A DNA stretch of 64,000 bases from Actibacterium sp. 188UL27-1 (GTDB lineage Bacteria; Pseudomonadota; Alphaproteobacteria; Rhodobacterales; Rhodobacteraceae): positions 1 to 64,000 of the forward strand of contig NZ_JAFEUL010000018.1 in the NCBI RefSeq assembly GCF_016901225.1, in the 5' to 3' direction. A program made the position numbers and the translations under genes. Below are positions 1 to 9,380 of the stretch, piece by piece; position 1 is the stretch's first letter, and each line of letters begins with the position of its first letter. The notes under the pieces were generated by a model. The model saw only the letters and a list, made by a program, of their open reading frames with translations, did not search any database and was not told the origin of the DNA.

Positions 1-200
1 CCGAACCGGCAAAACGACAGACCGACAGGCCGCCCGGTACAACCAGCGGAACAATAAGCCCGCGAACAGCCCAGCGAGGCTGCCAGAACCTCAAATCACT
101 GCGACCTCTTCAACAAAATAAGCCCAAATCGCACCAATGCTGCGCACAGCATGTATGTCTGCTTTGGCAATTAGTGAAAATTAAACGACAAAAAATCGCA
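1..200. other. Left-edge sequence with no recognised gene
   Basis: No coding region is supported here on either strand. The sequence drifts from GC-rich at the edge to AT-rich toward position 200, which suggests a junction between ordinary chromosome and the AT-richer ArsR/hydrolase segment. Confidence 0.5.
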
Positions 201-230
201 TTGACTCATAGCTAAATAACTAAGTATTAA
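201..230 (+). promoter_or_regulatory. Candidate sigma-70 promoter for the ArsR gene
   Basis: TTGACT at 201-206 and TATTAA at 225-230 are separated by 18 bases and match -35 and -10 elements. The -10 ends only five bases before the ATG at 236, and no Shine-Dalgarno sequence is visible, so the transcript may be leaderless. The spacer holds an imperfect dyad around TAGCTAAATAACTAAG that could be an autoregulatory operator. This is inferred from sequence only. Confidence 0.45.
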
Positions 231-235
231 CAGAT

Positions 236-541
236 ATGGCTGATCACCTAGAACAATCAAAAGCCCTTGCAAGCGAAGCAAGACTATCCATTTTGAAGTG
301 GCTAGCTGAACCTGACGCATACTTTTCTCATCAAGTGACAGGCAAGCCGTCCGAGATTGGTGTGTGTGTCACGCTGCTAACCGAAAAATTAGAAATGGCG
401 CAGCCTACTGTAAGCCGTCACCTTGAACTGTTGCGGCGCGCTGGATTTGTAGACGTTAACAAGATCGGTCGGTGGTCCTTTTTCAACCGCGACGAAGCCG
501 CAATTTCTGAGTTTAAGAGGTGGATCAATGACCATCTTTGA
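236..541 (+). CDS. ArsR-family winged-helix transcriptional regulator
   Basis: This 101-residue protein has the size and layout of ArsR/SmtB repressors. An N-terminal helix (SKALASEARLSILKWLAEP) is followed by a recognition-helix region around residues 54-70 (MAQPTVSRHLELLRRAGFV) and a wing (KIGRWSFFNRDE). No cysteine pair typical of the metal-sensing ELCVCDL motif is present, so a non-metal signal is likely. The stop overlaps the start of the hydrolase gene by 14 bases, so the two are translationally coupled and the hydrolase is the probable target. The ATG is preceded by a -10-like sequence instead of a ribosome-binding site. The DNA is AT-richer than the surrounding chromosome. The family call is firm; the ligand is unknown. 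Confidence 0.85.
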   Translation: MADHLEQSKALASEARLSILKWLAEPDAYFSHQVTGKPSEIGVCVTLLTEKLEMAQPTVSRHLELLRRAGFVDVNKIGRWSFFNRDEAAISEFKRWINDHL

Positions 542-1426
542 AGATGCTGATGCAAAGCTGCTCCCCGGCTTTGCGCGGCAATGGATCAATGTCGCCGATG
601 GCAGGGTTCTTGCCCTTGTTGGTGGCACTGGACCTGCATTATTGATGCTACATGGTGATCCGCAAACCCATTTGTGTTGGCACCACCTTGCTCCAAAACT
701 GACAGACCGGTTTACGGTTGTTCTGACCGATATTCGTGGACGCGGTGAAACGCACAAGCCCGGTTATAGTGCCAGTGCGAACGCCTACACGAAACGAGAA
801 ATGGCGGCAGAACAGTTAGCGGTCATGCAACAATTCGGCTTTGATACATTCTCATTGGTTGCCCATGACAGAGGTGCACGAGTAGCGCAACGACTTGCCC
901 TCGATCATCCGGCAGCAGTTACTCAACTCGTCGTTATGGACATCATCTCCTCACTGGATTTCTATGAAAATTCTAACGCCCAGATTGCTCAGGATTATTT
1001 CTACTTCTCGTTCCTGACACAAGACTATCCCGTGCCGGAGACCCCGATGCCTTTCTGCGGTTAATCCTGTTGGGACTCTCTGACAAGACGGTGCATTATG
1101 ATGCACTGGCGTTGAAGGCTTACCTGACCGCCAACACGACGCCGGACGCAATTTCGGCCATGTGTGAGTGTTTTCGTGCTGGTTTTCACATCGACCGCCA
1201 ACATGATGAAACTGATCGTGTGAGTGGAACAACAATCAAATGTCCAACTCTCGTAATGTGGGGCGAGCGCGGCGTTGTAGGTAAGCATTTCGATGTTGAG
1301 CGCATTTGGAACGCTTGGTGCGACCAGCCTAACTTCGCACCAATGCCGTCTGGACACTTCATTCCCGAAGAAGCGCCCGATGCAGCTCTCTCGGCATTGA
1401 ATACCTTTCTAATAGTATCCGAATAA
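528..1426 (+). pseudogene. Frameshifted alpha/beta hydrolase of the haloacetate dehalogenase type
   Basis: The start at 528 follows a good AGGTGG site. The first frame runs to a stop at 1062-1064. From about 1035 a second frame (GDPDAFLRLILLG onward to 1426) carries the rest of the same protein. Together they give about 298 residues, the usual length of fluoroacetate/haloacetate dehalogenases. The nucleophile motif (AHDRGARV) is in the first frame and the catalytic histidine motif (SGHFIPEEAPD) is in the second. The break lies in the PETP/GDPDAF region just after the conserved FLTQDYPVPE segment. All catalytic residues survive, so the lesion is a single indel: a recent mutation, a sequencing error, or less likely programmed frameshifting. 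The substrate is inferred from family resemblance only. It lies in an ArsR-hydrolase unit of AT-richer DNA. Confidence 0.75.
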
Positions 1427-1738
1427 CGAGGCCTCAAATGTCGAAAACCTTTATTACCTGAGCAATCACGTGCGCCGGAGACGGGCCTATCGGCGGTCAA
1501 GCGGACAAATAAGGAGCCGAAAGCAACCATTGGCGCAATCGCAGCGAAATGGCGCTTAGTCCGCTTAACAGACCTTGGGTTTTCCACCAGCCGCCTGCGT
1601 CGAGGCGAACCAGTCAGTGTGGCGGAGTGGGGCTTATCACCACCTTTGCTCGCTTGAGGCAGAGGCCGGTGATGGTCTTCGCTCCGCGCGGTTTGTAATG
1701 GGCGGATCTTATTGGGAGCGGTGGGTGGATCGCCCACC
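1427..1738. other. Intergenic region with a hairpin next to the acyl-CoA synthetase stop
   Basis: No gene is supported. A short inverted repeat (GGTGGG 1720-1725, CCCACC 1733-1738, loop TGGATCG) abuts the stop of the minus-strand synthetase gene. It lacks a T-run, so it may be a weak or factor-dependent terminator or a short extragenic palindrome. Confidence 0.4.
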
Positions 1739-3364
<1,626 letters not shown>

Positions 3365-3795
3365 AGTGGTGTCCTCCCGTTTTGTTGTTAGGTCGATGTT
3401 CCACGGTGCGGAATGAAGTTTCAACAGGGAATGTGGTGGGGCCGGAGCGGCCCCCCGAGGCCGTGTGGGAGGCAGGCACAACCTATGCACAAAGCATGCA
3501 CATTCCATGCATACGCGCCGCTCGGTGGGTTAAGGGTGTGGTGAGGATTGTGTGGGACAAGCAAAGTAGGTCCACTTTACTCAACCCGAGGAAAAATTCG
3601 ACAAATGTCATAAGTGGCGCCCTAAAGCATGAACTATTTGCGTTGAGGGGGAGTTGTTACATGCGGGAGAACATCCTTAGCAATGCCAAAGACACCGGAT
3701 GTCGCATTAAGATCCGATGACTGAGAACTGAAGCATCGCTAGTTTCGCGAGCTTAAGCCAAATAACTGAACTTACCGCTTGCTTGGGGGCGACTA
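3365..3795. other. Intergenic region upstream of the acyl-CoA synthetase
   Basis: No convincing gene is seen. The region contains the TATGCA-rich motif listed separately and then becomes AT-rich toward the orphan gene at 3796. It must hold the promoter of the minus-strand synthetase gene. Confidence 0.5.
3480..3516. promoter_or_regulatory. TATGCA-rich candidate operator, copy 1
   Basis: AACCTATGCACAAA (3480-3493) and CCATGCATACGC (3505-3516) form a cluster of TATGCA/TGCATA half-sites about 115 bases upstream of the acyl-CoA synthetase start. The 14-base block recurs exactly, on the opposite strand, at 34011-34024, accompanied there by the same CCAT-CATACGC block with one mismatch. The reuse at two distant lipid/propionate-linked loci suggests a shared transcription-factor site. 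The regulator is not known. Confidence 0.5.
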
Positions 3796-4857
3796 GTGCC
3801 AGAATTTTGTACTTTTTTCGTATTTAGACCGAATGAAATCAGTCTAGTGCATTCTATTTCCGCTACCGCGAACTGGCAAACACGGGACATTCCTGACCCG
3901 TCAATGAAATATGCCTTCTCTGAACGCGGCGTGAAGGAATTTTCATGTACCAGTGCGTCAACTGATATGAGCATCCAATGTGATACGGAAAAAGCGGGAC
4001 GATTGCTTCTGCTCCAAAAAGAGAAAACCGAGGCTGACAACATTATCCAATTGATATCAGCGGCAAACCTCATTCTTGAAGGTTTTCCGTTAGTTAAGAA
4101 TCCACCTAACTCTGGGTTTGAACTTCCTAGTGATGAAGTAGATCGGGAGAGCATCTTTGAGAATGTTTTTCGACGCAATGGCTTCTTTCAGCAGTTCACG
4201 CACAGAGAAACGTTGCCAGTCGCGGTCGCGATTGCTGCTATAGCTTGGCCGGACAAGAAACTTGTATATGCTATTCACAAACTGGCGCGTAGTTACGAAA
4301 CCGAGAGCGTTACCCCATGGTCAATGCACCCTTGCTATAAAGAGATGTTTCAAAAACATACAGAAAATTTCTCTTCGCATGTGGACACCTCGGTCGCGAT
4401 TAATCTTGCTTATTCAGCAGTAGAGGAACTTGGACTTACAGTACAGGCGAGCGCAAAGAGGCCAAGATCAGTTGGGCAAGGGACCTTTAAATGGAATCCG
4501 GTAGTCTTGCTCCCATTCCAAGAGCGTTTGCAAAATGCCGGAACAGCCTCAGAACGAACAATAGACTGGATAACTCGTGGTCGCCAAACAGAAGTCAACA
4601 TTTACAAAACGCTCGACAATCCTTCAGATTACTCAGACGGCGTCGATGTTAGAGACCGTCGGATAAACATCCCAGATGCAATAAATTTTTGCGAGTACTT
4701 GCGCAATTTTATGACTGCGCATGCATTCTCCACCGATACTACCCGGCTGGGACCATACGAAGTTTACAATGTCCAGCAGATCGCTCGTTTATTGATTTTG
4801 TCTAAGTGCGATCTTTGGAATACCGGGACCGACGATCTTCGAAACAGTTTTGGCTAA
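3796..4857 (+). CDS. Unrecognised protein in AT-rich DNA
   Basis: A 353-residue open frame starts with GTG at 3796; a shorter start at the ATG at 3904 is also possible. I recognise no family. The protein looks soluble, with no signal peptide or membrane segment. The C-terminal third contains FCEYLRNFMTAHAF and ARLLILSKCDLWNTG segments that look helical. The base composition is clearly AT-richer and codon use more relaxed than in the flanking operons, which suggests recent horizontal acquisition. It stands alone: the genes on both sides point the other way or are separated by spacers. The long open frame in AT-rich DNA supports a real gene. Function cannot be assigned. Confidence 0.6.
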   Translation: MPEFCTFFVFRPNEISLVHSISATANWQTRDIPDPSMKYAFSERGVKEFSCTSASTDMSIQCDTEKAGRLLLLQKEKTEADNIIQLISAANLILEGFPLVKNPPNSGFELPSDEVDRESIFENVFRRNGFFQQFTHRETLPVAVAIAAIAWPDKKLVYAIHKLARSYETESVTPWSMHPCYKEMFQKHTENFSSHVDTSVAINLAYSAVEELGLTVQASAKRPRSVGQGTFKWNPVVLLPFQERLQNAGTASERTIDWITRGRQTEVNIYKTLDNPSDYSDGVDVRDRRINIPDAINFCEYLRNFMTAHAFSTDTTRLGPYEVYNVQQIARLLILSKCDLWNTGTDDLRNSFG

Positions 4858-4957
4858 GCCGTGTTGACGATAGAGTCGGTGGTGATCCACATTGCATGTG
4901 GTTTGCTCATCTGTGAATTGATGCATGGCGTTCCGAGCAGTGGGCAGATTGCGTGCC

Positions 4958-5419
4958 TTATACCGGTTGGAGGCGGTTCAGGATGGTGCGGGCTGTCTGG
5001 TTGATGGGTTCGGGGCGGCGGGTTTGGGGGTGGACGTTGACATGGGTGAAGTGGCCTTGGGCGGAGGCTGTCTCGGCGTCATCGGCGAAGAGGGCGATGT
5101 CGTAGCGGATGGAGCTTTTGCCCAGGTGGGCGATGCGGAGGCCCGCGGCAATGGTTTGGGGGAAGGCCAGTTCGGCGAAGTAGTCGCAGCTGGAGGAGAC
5201 GACGAGGAAGATGGTGGTGGCGTCCCCCCTGCACTTGGCTGCACCGGGGCCGGCCAGGATGCCTTCGCGGAGGAGGAAGCCGTTCACTGCTGTGTCGAAG
5301 AGTTGGTAGTGGATGGCGTTGTTCATGTGGCCGTAGATGTCGTTATCGGCCCAGCGGGTGGCGAGGATCTCAAAGTGCGGATAGGCCGCGCGCGAGTTGG
5401 GCGTGGGGCGGCTCACCAC
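4958..5419 (-). CDS. Hotdog-fold acyl-CoA thioesterase (YbgC/FadM type)
   Basis: This 153-residue protein has the YbgC/4-hydroxybenzoyl-CoA thioesterase signature: a RWADNDIYGHMNNAIHYQLFD segment near residues 22-42, where the aspartate after RWADND is the usual catalytic position. A central LGKSSIRYDIALF strand segment is also typical. It should hydrolyse an acyl-CoA in the cytoplasm. The GTG start at 5419 overlaps the stop of the upstream alcohol dehydrogenase by seven bases, so it is the last gene of a tightly coupled minus-strand operon with the dehydrogenase and an MDR oxidoreductase. That context suggests processing of a carbonyl/alcohol-derived acyl-CoA intermediate. The substrate is unknown. 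Confidence 0.85.
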   Translation of the reverse strand: MVSRPTPNSRAAYPHFEILATRWADNDIYGHMNNAIHYQLFDTAVNGFLLREGILAGPGAAKCRGDATTIFLVVSSSCDYFAELAFPQTIAAGLRIAHLGKSSIRYDIALFADDAETASAQGHFTHVNVHPQTRRPEPINQTARTILNRLQPV

Positions 5420-6558
5420 GCGGCCTGGTAGATGGCGAGGGCGTCGGCCTCAGCCACCTCGCGGGGGTTATTCACCAGGAGGCGGGTCTGGTTCATGGTG
5501 TCCCGGGCCATCATGGGGAGCGCGTCTTCCGGGATGTCGAGATCTCGCAGCTTGGGCGGCAGGCCGCAGCGGGCGGCGAGGTCGGCCAGCGCCTCGGCAA
5601 AGGCGGCGGCGCCTTCCTGGGGGCCGAGGCCTTTGAGATGCGGGAAGGCATGGGGGGCAAGCTCGGCGTATGGGCCGGGCGTCGTGACCGCGTTGAAGCG
5701 CAGGACGTGGGGCAGGACGAGCGCGTTGGAGAGGCCGTGGGGCACCTTGAAATGGCCGCCGATCGGGTAGGCCAGCGCGTGGACCGCCGCGACGGGGGAG
5801 TTGGCGAACGCCTGACCCGCGAGCATGGAGCCCAGGAGCATGTCAGCGCGCGCGGTGGGATCGTTGGCCACCGCCCGTTCCAGCGCCGCGCCCATCAGGG
5901 TCAGTGCCTGGACCGCCAGCATGCGGGAGAGCGGGTTGTTGTTGGGGCTGGTCGAGGCATAGGCCTCGATCGCGTGGACCATGGCGTCGATGCCGGTGGC
6001 GGCGGTTGTGGCGGCGGGCAGGCCCAGCGTCAGGTCGGGGTCGAGGAGCGCGATGTCCGGCAGCAAAACCGGGGAGACCACCCCCATCTTTTCGGACGCG
6101 CCTGTGGTGACGATGGAGATGAGCGTGACCTCGGACCCGGTACCGGCGGTGGTGGGGATTAGCATCAGCGGCAGGCGGGGGCCGCGGGCGTTGCCGACCC
6201 CGTAGATTTCGGGCAGCATCTGGTGCCCTTTGGCCAGGAGGGCGGCAAGTTTGGCGACATCGAGGGACGAGCCGCCGCCGAGGCCGAGGATGCCGGTGCA
6301 ACCTTGGGCGGCTTGCGCTGCGGCGTGGACGATCGCCTCTGGCGGGTCGGCGATGACATCGGCATAGACCTCGGTCTTGATCCCGGCCTTGGTCAGGGCG
6401 GAGATGGCGCGGTCGACGATGCCAGTGGCCATCAGGCCCTGGTCGGTGACGATCAGCACCCAGGGGCCAAGGGGGGCCGCGCGAGTGGCGAGATCATCCA
6501 GCAGGCCCGCGCCGAACTGGATGCTGGGGGAGGTGTTAAAGGTGAACGTGTCAGGCAC
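5413..6558 (-). CDS. Iron-containing (group III) alcohol dehydrogenase
   Basis: The 381-residue length and motifs are those of Fe-type alcohol dehydrogenases, NAD(P)-dependent cytoplasmic enzymes interconverting alcohols and aldehydes or ketones. GGGSSLDVAK near residue 96 is the nucleotide-binding motif and TTAGTGSEVT the phosphate-contact segment. The metal ligands are visible as the D and H of DAMVHAIEAYAS and the two histidines in HALAYPIGGHFKVPHG. It overlaps the upstream MDR gene by eight bases and the downstream thioesterase by seven, so the three are co-translated. The substrate cannot be read from the sequence. Confidence 0.9.
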   Translation of the reverse strand: MPDTFTFNTSPSIQFGAGLLDDLATRAAPLGPWVLIVTDQGLMATGIVDRAISALTKAGIKTEVYADVIADPPEAIVHAAAQAAQGCTGILGLGGGSSLDVAKLAALLAKGHQMLPEIYGVGNARGPRLPLMLIPTTAGTGSEVTLISIVTTGASEKMGVVSPVLLPDIALLDPDLTLGLPAATTAATGIDAMVHAIEAYASTSPNNNPLSRMLAVQALTLMGAALERAVANDPTARADMLLGSMLAGQAFANSPVAAVHALAYPIGGHFKVPHGLSNALVLPHVLRFNAVTTPGPYAELAPHAFPHLKGLGPQEGAAAFAEALADLAARCGLPPKLRDLDIPEDALPMMARDTMNQTRLLVNNPREVAEADALAIYQAAW

Positions 6559-7588
6559 CGGGATCCTCCCCGACGCGCACCAGTTGCTTGCCGAAATTGC
6601 CGCCTTTCAGCAGGTCGAGGAAAGCTTGGGGCGCGTTTTCCAGCCCCTCGGCCACGGTTTCGCGGTAGCGGATGCGGCCGTCCGCGACCATGGGGGCGAC
6701 TTCTTGGGCGAAGGGCGCATAACGATCATTGTGGTCAAAGATGATGTAGCCCTGGACGCGCAGGCGGCGGGTCAGAATGGTGCGCCAGGCGACGGGCAGC
6801 GGGGCAGCTTCGGCCACGCCCTGCCCGGAATACCAGGCGATCATGCCGCAAATGGCGATGCGCCCCCAGGTGTTCATGCGGGGTAGAACGGCGTCGAGGG
6901 TCTTGCCGCCGACATTTTCGAAATAGACGTCGACGCCCTTGGGCGCGGCCTCTTTGATCTGGGCGCTGAGTGTTTTCCAGTCGGGTGCGGCGCGGTGGTC
7001 AAGGCAGGCATCGAAGCCCAGCTCATCCGTGGCGAAGGCGCATTTGTCAGGGCCACCCGCCACGCCGATGACGCGCATCCCCTTGGTCTTGGCCAACTGG
7101 CCGACCAGGCTGCCGACGGCGCCGGTTGCGGCGGAGACGACGATGGTTTCACCGGATTTTGCCTGGGCGATGTCGTTCAGGCCGACCCAGGCGGTATGGC
7201 CCGGCATGCCGAGCACGCCGAGGGCGGTGGAGATGGGCGCGACCGACGGGTCGACCTTGCGGATTTCGTCCGCAGGGAGTGCGGCATGGCTGGCCCATCC
7301 AGTGCGACCCACCACGATGTCACCTGGGGCGAAACCCGGAGCGTGGGAGGCGATCACCTCCCCCACTCCGCCGCCTTCCATCGTGCCACCCAGCGGCACC
7401 GGATCGGCATAGGATTTGGCGTCATCCATGCGTCCGCGCATATAGGGGTCCAGCGACATCCAGATGGTGCGGACCAGGACCTCGCCCTCCCCCGCCTGGG
7501 GCAGGGCGCCGTGTTCCAGGCGAAAATGCTCTGGTGTTGGAGCGCCCTGCGGGCGCCCCGCCAAAACGATCTTGCTGAAGTCTGCCAT
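6551..7588 (-). CDS. NADP-dependent medium-chain oxidoreductase (leukotriene B4 12-dehydrogenase/YfmJ type)
   Basis: The 345-residue protein matches the zinc-free MDR subgroup that reduces alpha,beta-unsaturated carbonyls with NADPH. The N-terminal GroES-like part contains SLDPYMRGRM, and the Rossmann motif is AATGAVGSLVGQLAK with the cofactor-specificity segment GVAGGPDKCAF after it. No structural zinc cysteines are seen. The ATG at 7588 has GGGAGG upstream. It is the first gene of the three-gene minus-strand operon ending at 4958, which together could reduce and then hydrolyse an enone- or aldehyde-bearing acyl compound; that pathway is inference. Confidence 0.9.
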   Translation of the reverse strand: MADFSKIVLAGRPQGAPTPEHFRLEHGALPQAGEGEVLVRTIWMSLDPYMRGRMDDAKSYADPVPLGGTMEGGGVGEVIASHAPGFAPGDIVVGRTGWASHAALPADEIRKVDPSVAPISTALGVLGMPGHTAWVGLNDIAQAKSGETIVVSAATGAVGSLVGQLAKTKGMRVIGVAGGPDKCAFATDELGFDACLDHRAAPDWKTLSAQIKEAAPKGVDVYFENVGGKTLDAVLPRMNTWGRIAICGMIAWYSGQGVAEAAPLPVAWRTILTRRLRVQGYIIFDHNDRYAPFAQEVAPMVADGRIRYRETVAEGLENAPQAFLDLLKGGNFGKQLVRVGEDPGA

Positions 7589-7724
7589 GGTCGCCTCCCT
7601 TTGGTTTCCAGCAGGTTAAGATGGCCGGGACGGGAAAGCCAAGGCGATTGGTGGCAGCAGAGATCGCCCGGCGGGTTGCACCCTGCCCCGATCCATATCA
7701 CCCTGCCTGCCAGGGGAGACAACC

Positions 7725-8402
7725 ATGCGCAGTTATGACGAGATCTTTGCCATTGCCGCAGACCGCAAAGGCGGGGCTGCAGCGCTGGAAGACCTGATTG
7801 TGGGCGGGCCCTACCCGATCCCCACCCCCGAGACGCCACCCACGGAGTTACCCGAAGATCGCTGGTTGTCGGCCATGACTCGCGGGGTTTTCCAGGCGGG
7901 CTTCAACTGGTCCGTGATCGACGCAAAGTGGGACGGGTTCGAGGCCGCCTTCAAAGGGTTCGACGTGGATCGCTGTGCCATGATGAGCGAGGATTGGTTC
8001 GATCAACTGATCACCGATACGCGCATCGTTCGCAACGGGACCAAGATCCAGTCGGTACGGGCGAATGCAGTCTTCGTGACTGAATTGCGGGCCGAGGGCG
8101 GGGTCGGCGCCGTCATTGGCGGCTGGCCGAGCCGTGATTTTGTCGGCCTGCTGGCGCGGCTCAAGACCGACGGGTCACGGTTGGGCGGCACAACAGCACA
8201 GTACATGCTGCGCAGCCTTGGGGTGGATACTTTTTTGCTGTCGACGGATGTGGTGGCCCGATTGGTCGCCGAAGGGGTGATCGACAAACCGCCCACGTCG
8301 AAAAAGGCGATGGCCGCGGTGCAGACTGCATTCAATACATGGGCCGATCAATCGGGCCGCTCCATGGCCCAGATCAGCCGGACCTTGTCGATGAGCGTTT
8401 AA
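7725..8402 (+). CDS. DNA-3-methyladenine glycosylase I-like protein
   Basis: The 225-residue protein resembles the TAG/helix-hairpin-helix glycosylase family, which removes alkylated bases from DNA. RGVFQAGFNWSVIDAKWDGF corresponds to the family segment LEgfQAGLSW, and TRIVRNGTKIQSVRANA to the IIRNrxKIxaxxxNA signature. The zinc-binding Cys and His residues found at both ends of classical Tag are absent, so this is a divergent subgroup. The ATG at 7725 follows AGGGGAG with proper spacing. It is divergent from the MDR operon, with 136 bases between them. Enzymatic activity is inferred from the family. Confidence 0.75.
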   Translation: MRSYDEIFAIAADRKGGAAALEDLIVGGPYPIPTPETPPTELPEDRWLSAMTRGVFQAGFNWSVIDAKWDGFEAAFKGFDVDRCAMMSEDWFDQLITDTRIVRNGTKIQSVRANAVFVTELRAEGGVGAVIGGWPSRDFVGLLARLKTDGSRLGGTTAQYMLRSLGVDTFLLSTDVVARLVAEGVIDKPPTSKKAMAAVQTAFNTWADQSGRSMAQISRTLSMSV

Positions 8403-8881
8403 GTCTGTCGATCTTTTGCAAAGCCGGAAGCGGATGGCGCGGGCTTCGATTACGTTGAGACGCGGTCAGCTTTTTCCCTGCCGGATGGCGATGCAACGGG
8501 CAGTCCTGAGCCACCAACCCACGCTCTGCGGGACGTGCAAAGACCGAAACCTGCGGTCATTTCCCCTACGATCCTGGCACAGGTGTCGCATGGATATCAT
8601 CGACACCTCACTCCGAGCCGGAAGGTCGCCCCGGGGCGTGAGCACATCTCTGGACTGAATAGCATCCCTCAGAAGCGTGCCAGAAATAGACCAACAACTC
8701 TTGGGCGAACATGGCCTAACAGCGCGGATGGTGGCGATGAAACCCCGGGAAAACGCCATTCCCGTCTCGCATAGGCGCAGGCCAAAGCATCCGTATCCGA
8801 TCACAGGCGGAACACACCTTTGCAAAGCGCCACCCTTCATCTACCGCAACAAGAAAACTTTTCGCGGAAAAGGCCAAAGCC
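8403..8881. other. Intergenic region with two TTTGCAAA octamers
   Basis: This 479-base gap holds several short open frames but none with a convincing start, ribosome site or family match. TTTGCAAA occurs at 8415-8422 and again at 8819-8826, the latter within CTTTGCAAAG, 56 bases before the next gene. The stretch could be a degraded gene. Nothing further is supported. Confidence 0.4.
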
Positions 8882-9319
8882 ATGCTCAACCCCTACGCCC
8901 TGACGATGTTAGCTGCCGGGATCGGCATCCCGGTCCTTGCCGCGCTGAACGCTGCTTTGGGTCGGCATCTGGGTGCGCCCGCGCTGGCGGCGGTGATCCT
9001 GTTCTGCGTCGCACTCCTGTCGGCGCTCGTGGTCTTTGCGGTCACCGGTCCGCGCGGGATCCAAGGCATTGCCACAGCGCCAAAACATCTGTTTCTGGCA
9101 GGCGCGCTGATCGCGTTTTACGTCCTGTCGATCACATTCATTGCGCCGCATTTCGGAGTGGGAAACGCGGTTTTCTTCGTGCTGATCGGGCAACTGATCT
9201 CAGCCGCCATGATCGACCAGTTCGGCCTCTTTGGGGCGACGCAAACGCCACTGACCCTCAGCAGAGGGGCGGGCCTTGCATTGATGGCCGCAGGTGTTTT
9301 GCTGACACAACGGGGATAA
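8882..9319 (+). CDS. Small DMT-family membrane protein (YdcZ/DUF606 type)
   Basis: The 145-residue protein is almost entirely hydrophobic, with four or five predicted membrane helices. It matches the short half-size drug/metabolite transporter family: an N-terminal ALTMLAAGIGIPVLAALNAA helix and ALNAALGRHLGAPALAAVI, then a central GVGNAVFFVLIGQLISA segment, and a C-terminal AGLALMAAGVLLTQ. Such proteins probably work as dimers in the inner membrane; the substrate is unknown. A TTTGCAAA octamer lies upstream at 8819. The gene stands alone between a 479-base gap and the convergent lolD. Confidence 0.75.
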   Translation: MLNPYALTMLAAGIGIPVLAALNAALGRHLGAPALAAVILFCVALLSALVVFAVTGPRGIQGIATAPKHLFLAGALIAFYVLSITFIAPHFGVGNAVFFVLIGQLISAAMIDQFGLFGATQTPLTLSRGAGLALMAAGVLLTQRG

Positions 9320-9380
9320 TTGGCTCACGTGCCTGAAAGGCGCGTCTCAAAGTCCTGACCATGGGGCAGGAGGATCGCCG

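Noticed and set aside
1030-1070. Programmed frameshifting in the dehalogenase-like gene
   Set aside because: No slippery heptamer, stimulatory hairpin or internal ribosome site stands out near the junction, so a plain indel is the simpler reading.
8466-8840. A 124-residue minus-strand open frame in the 8403-8881 gap
   Set aside because: It has no ribosome site, a biased Arg/Ser/Cys composition and no recognisable domain.
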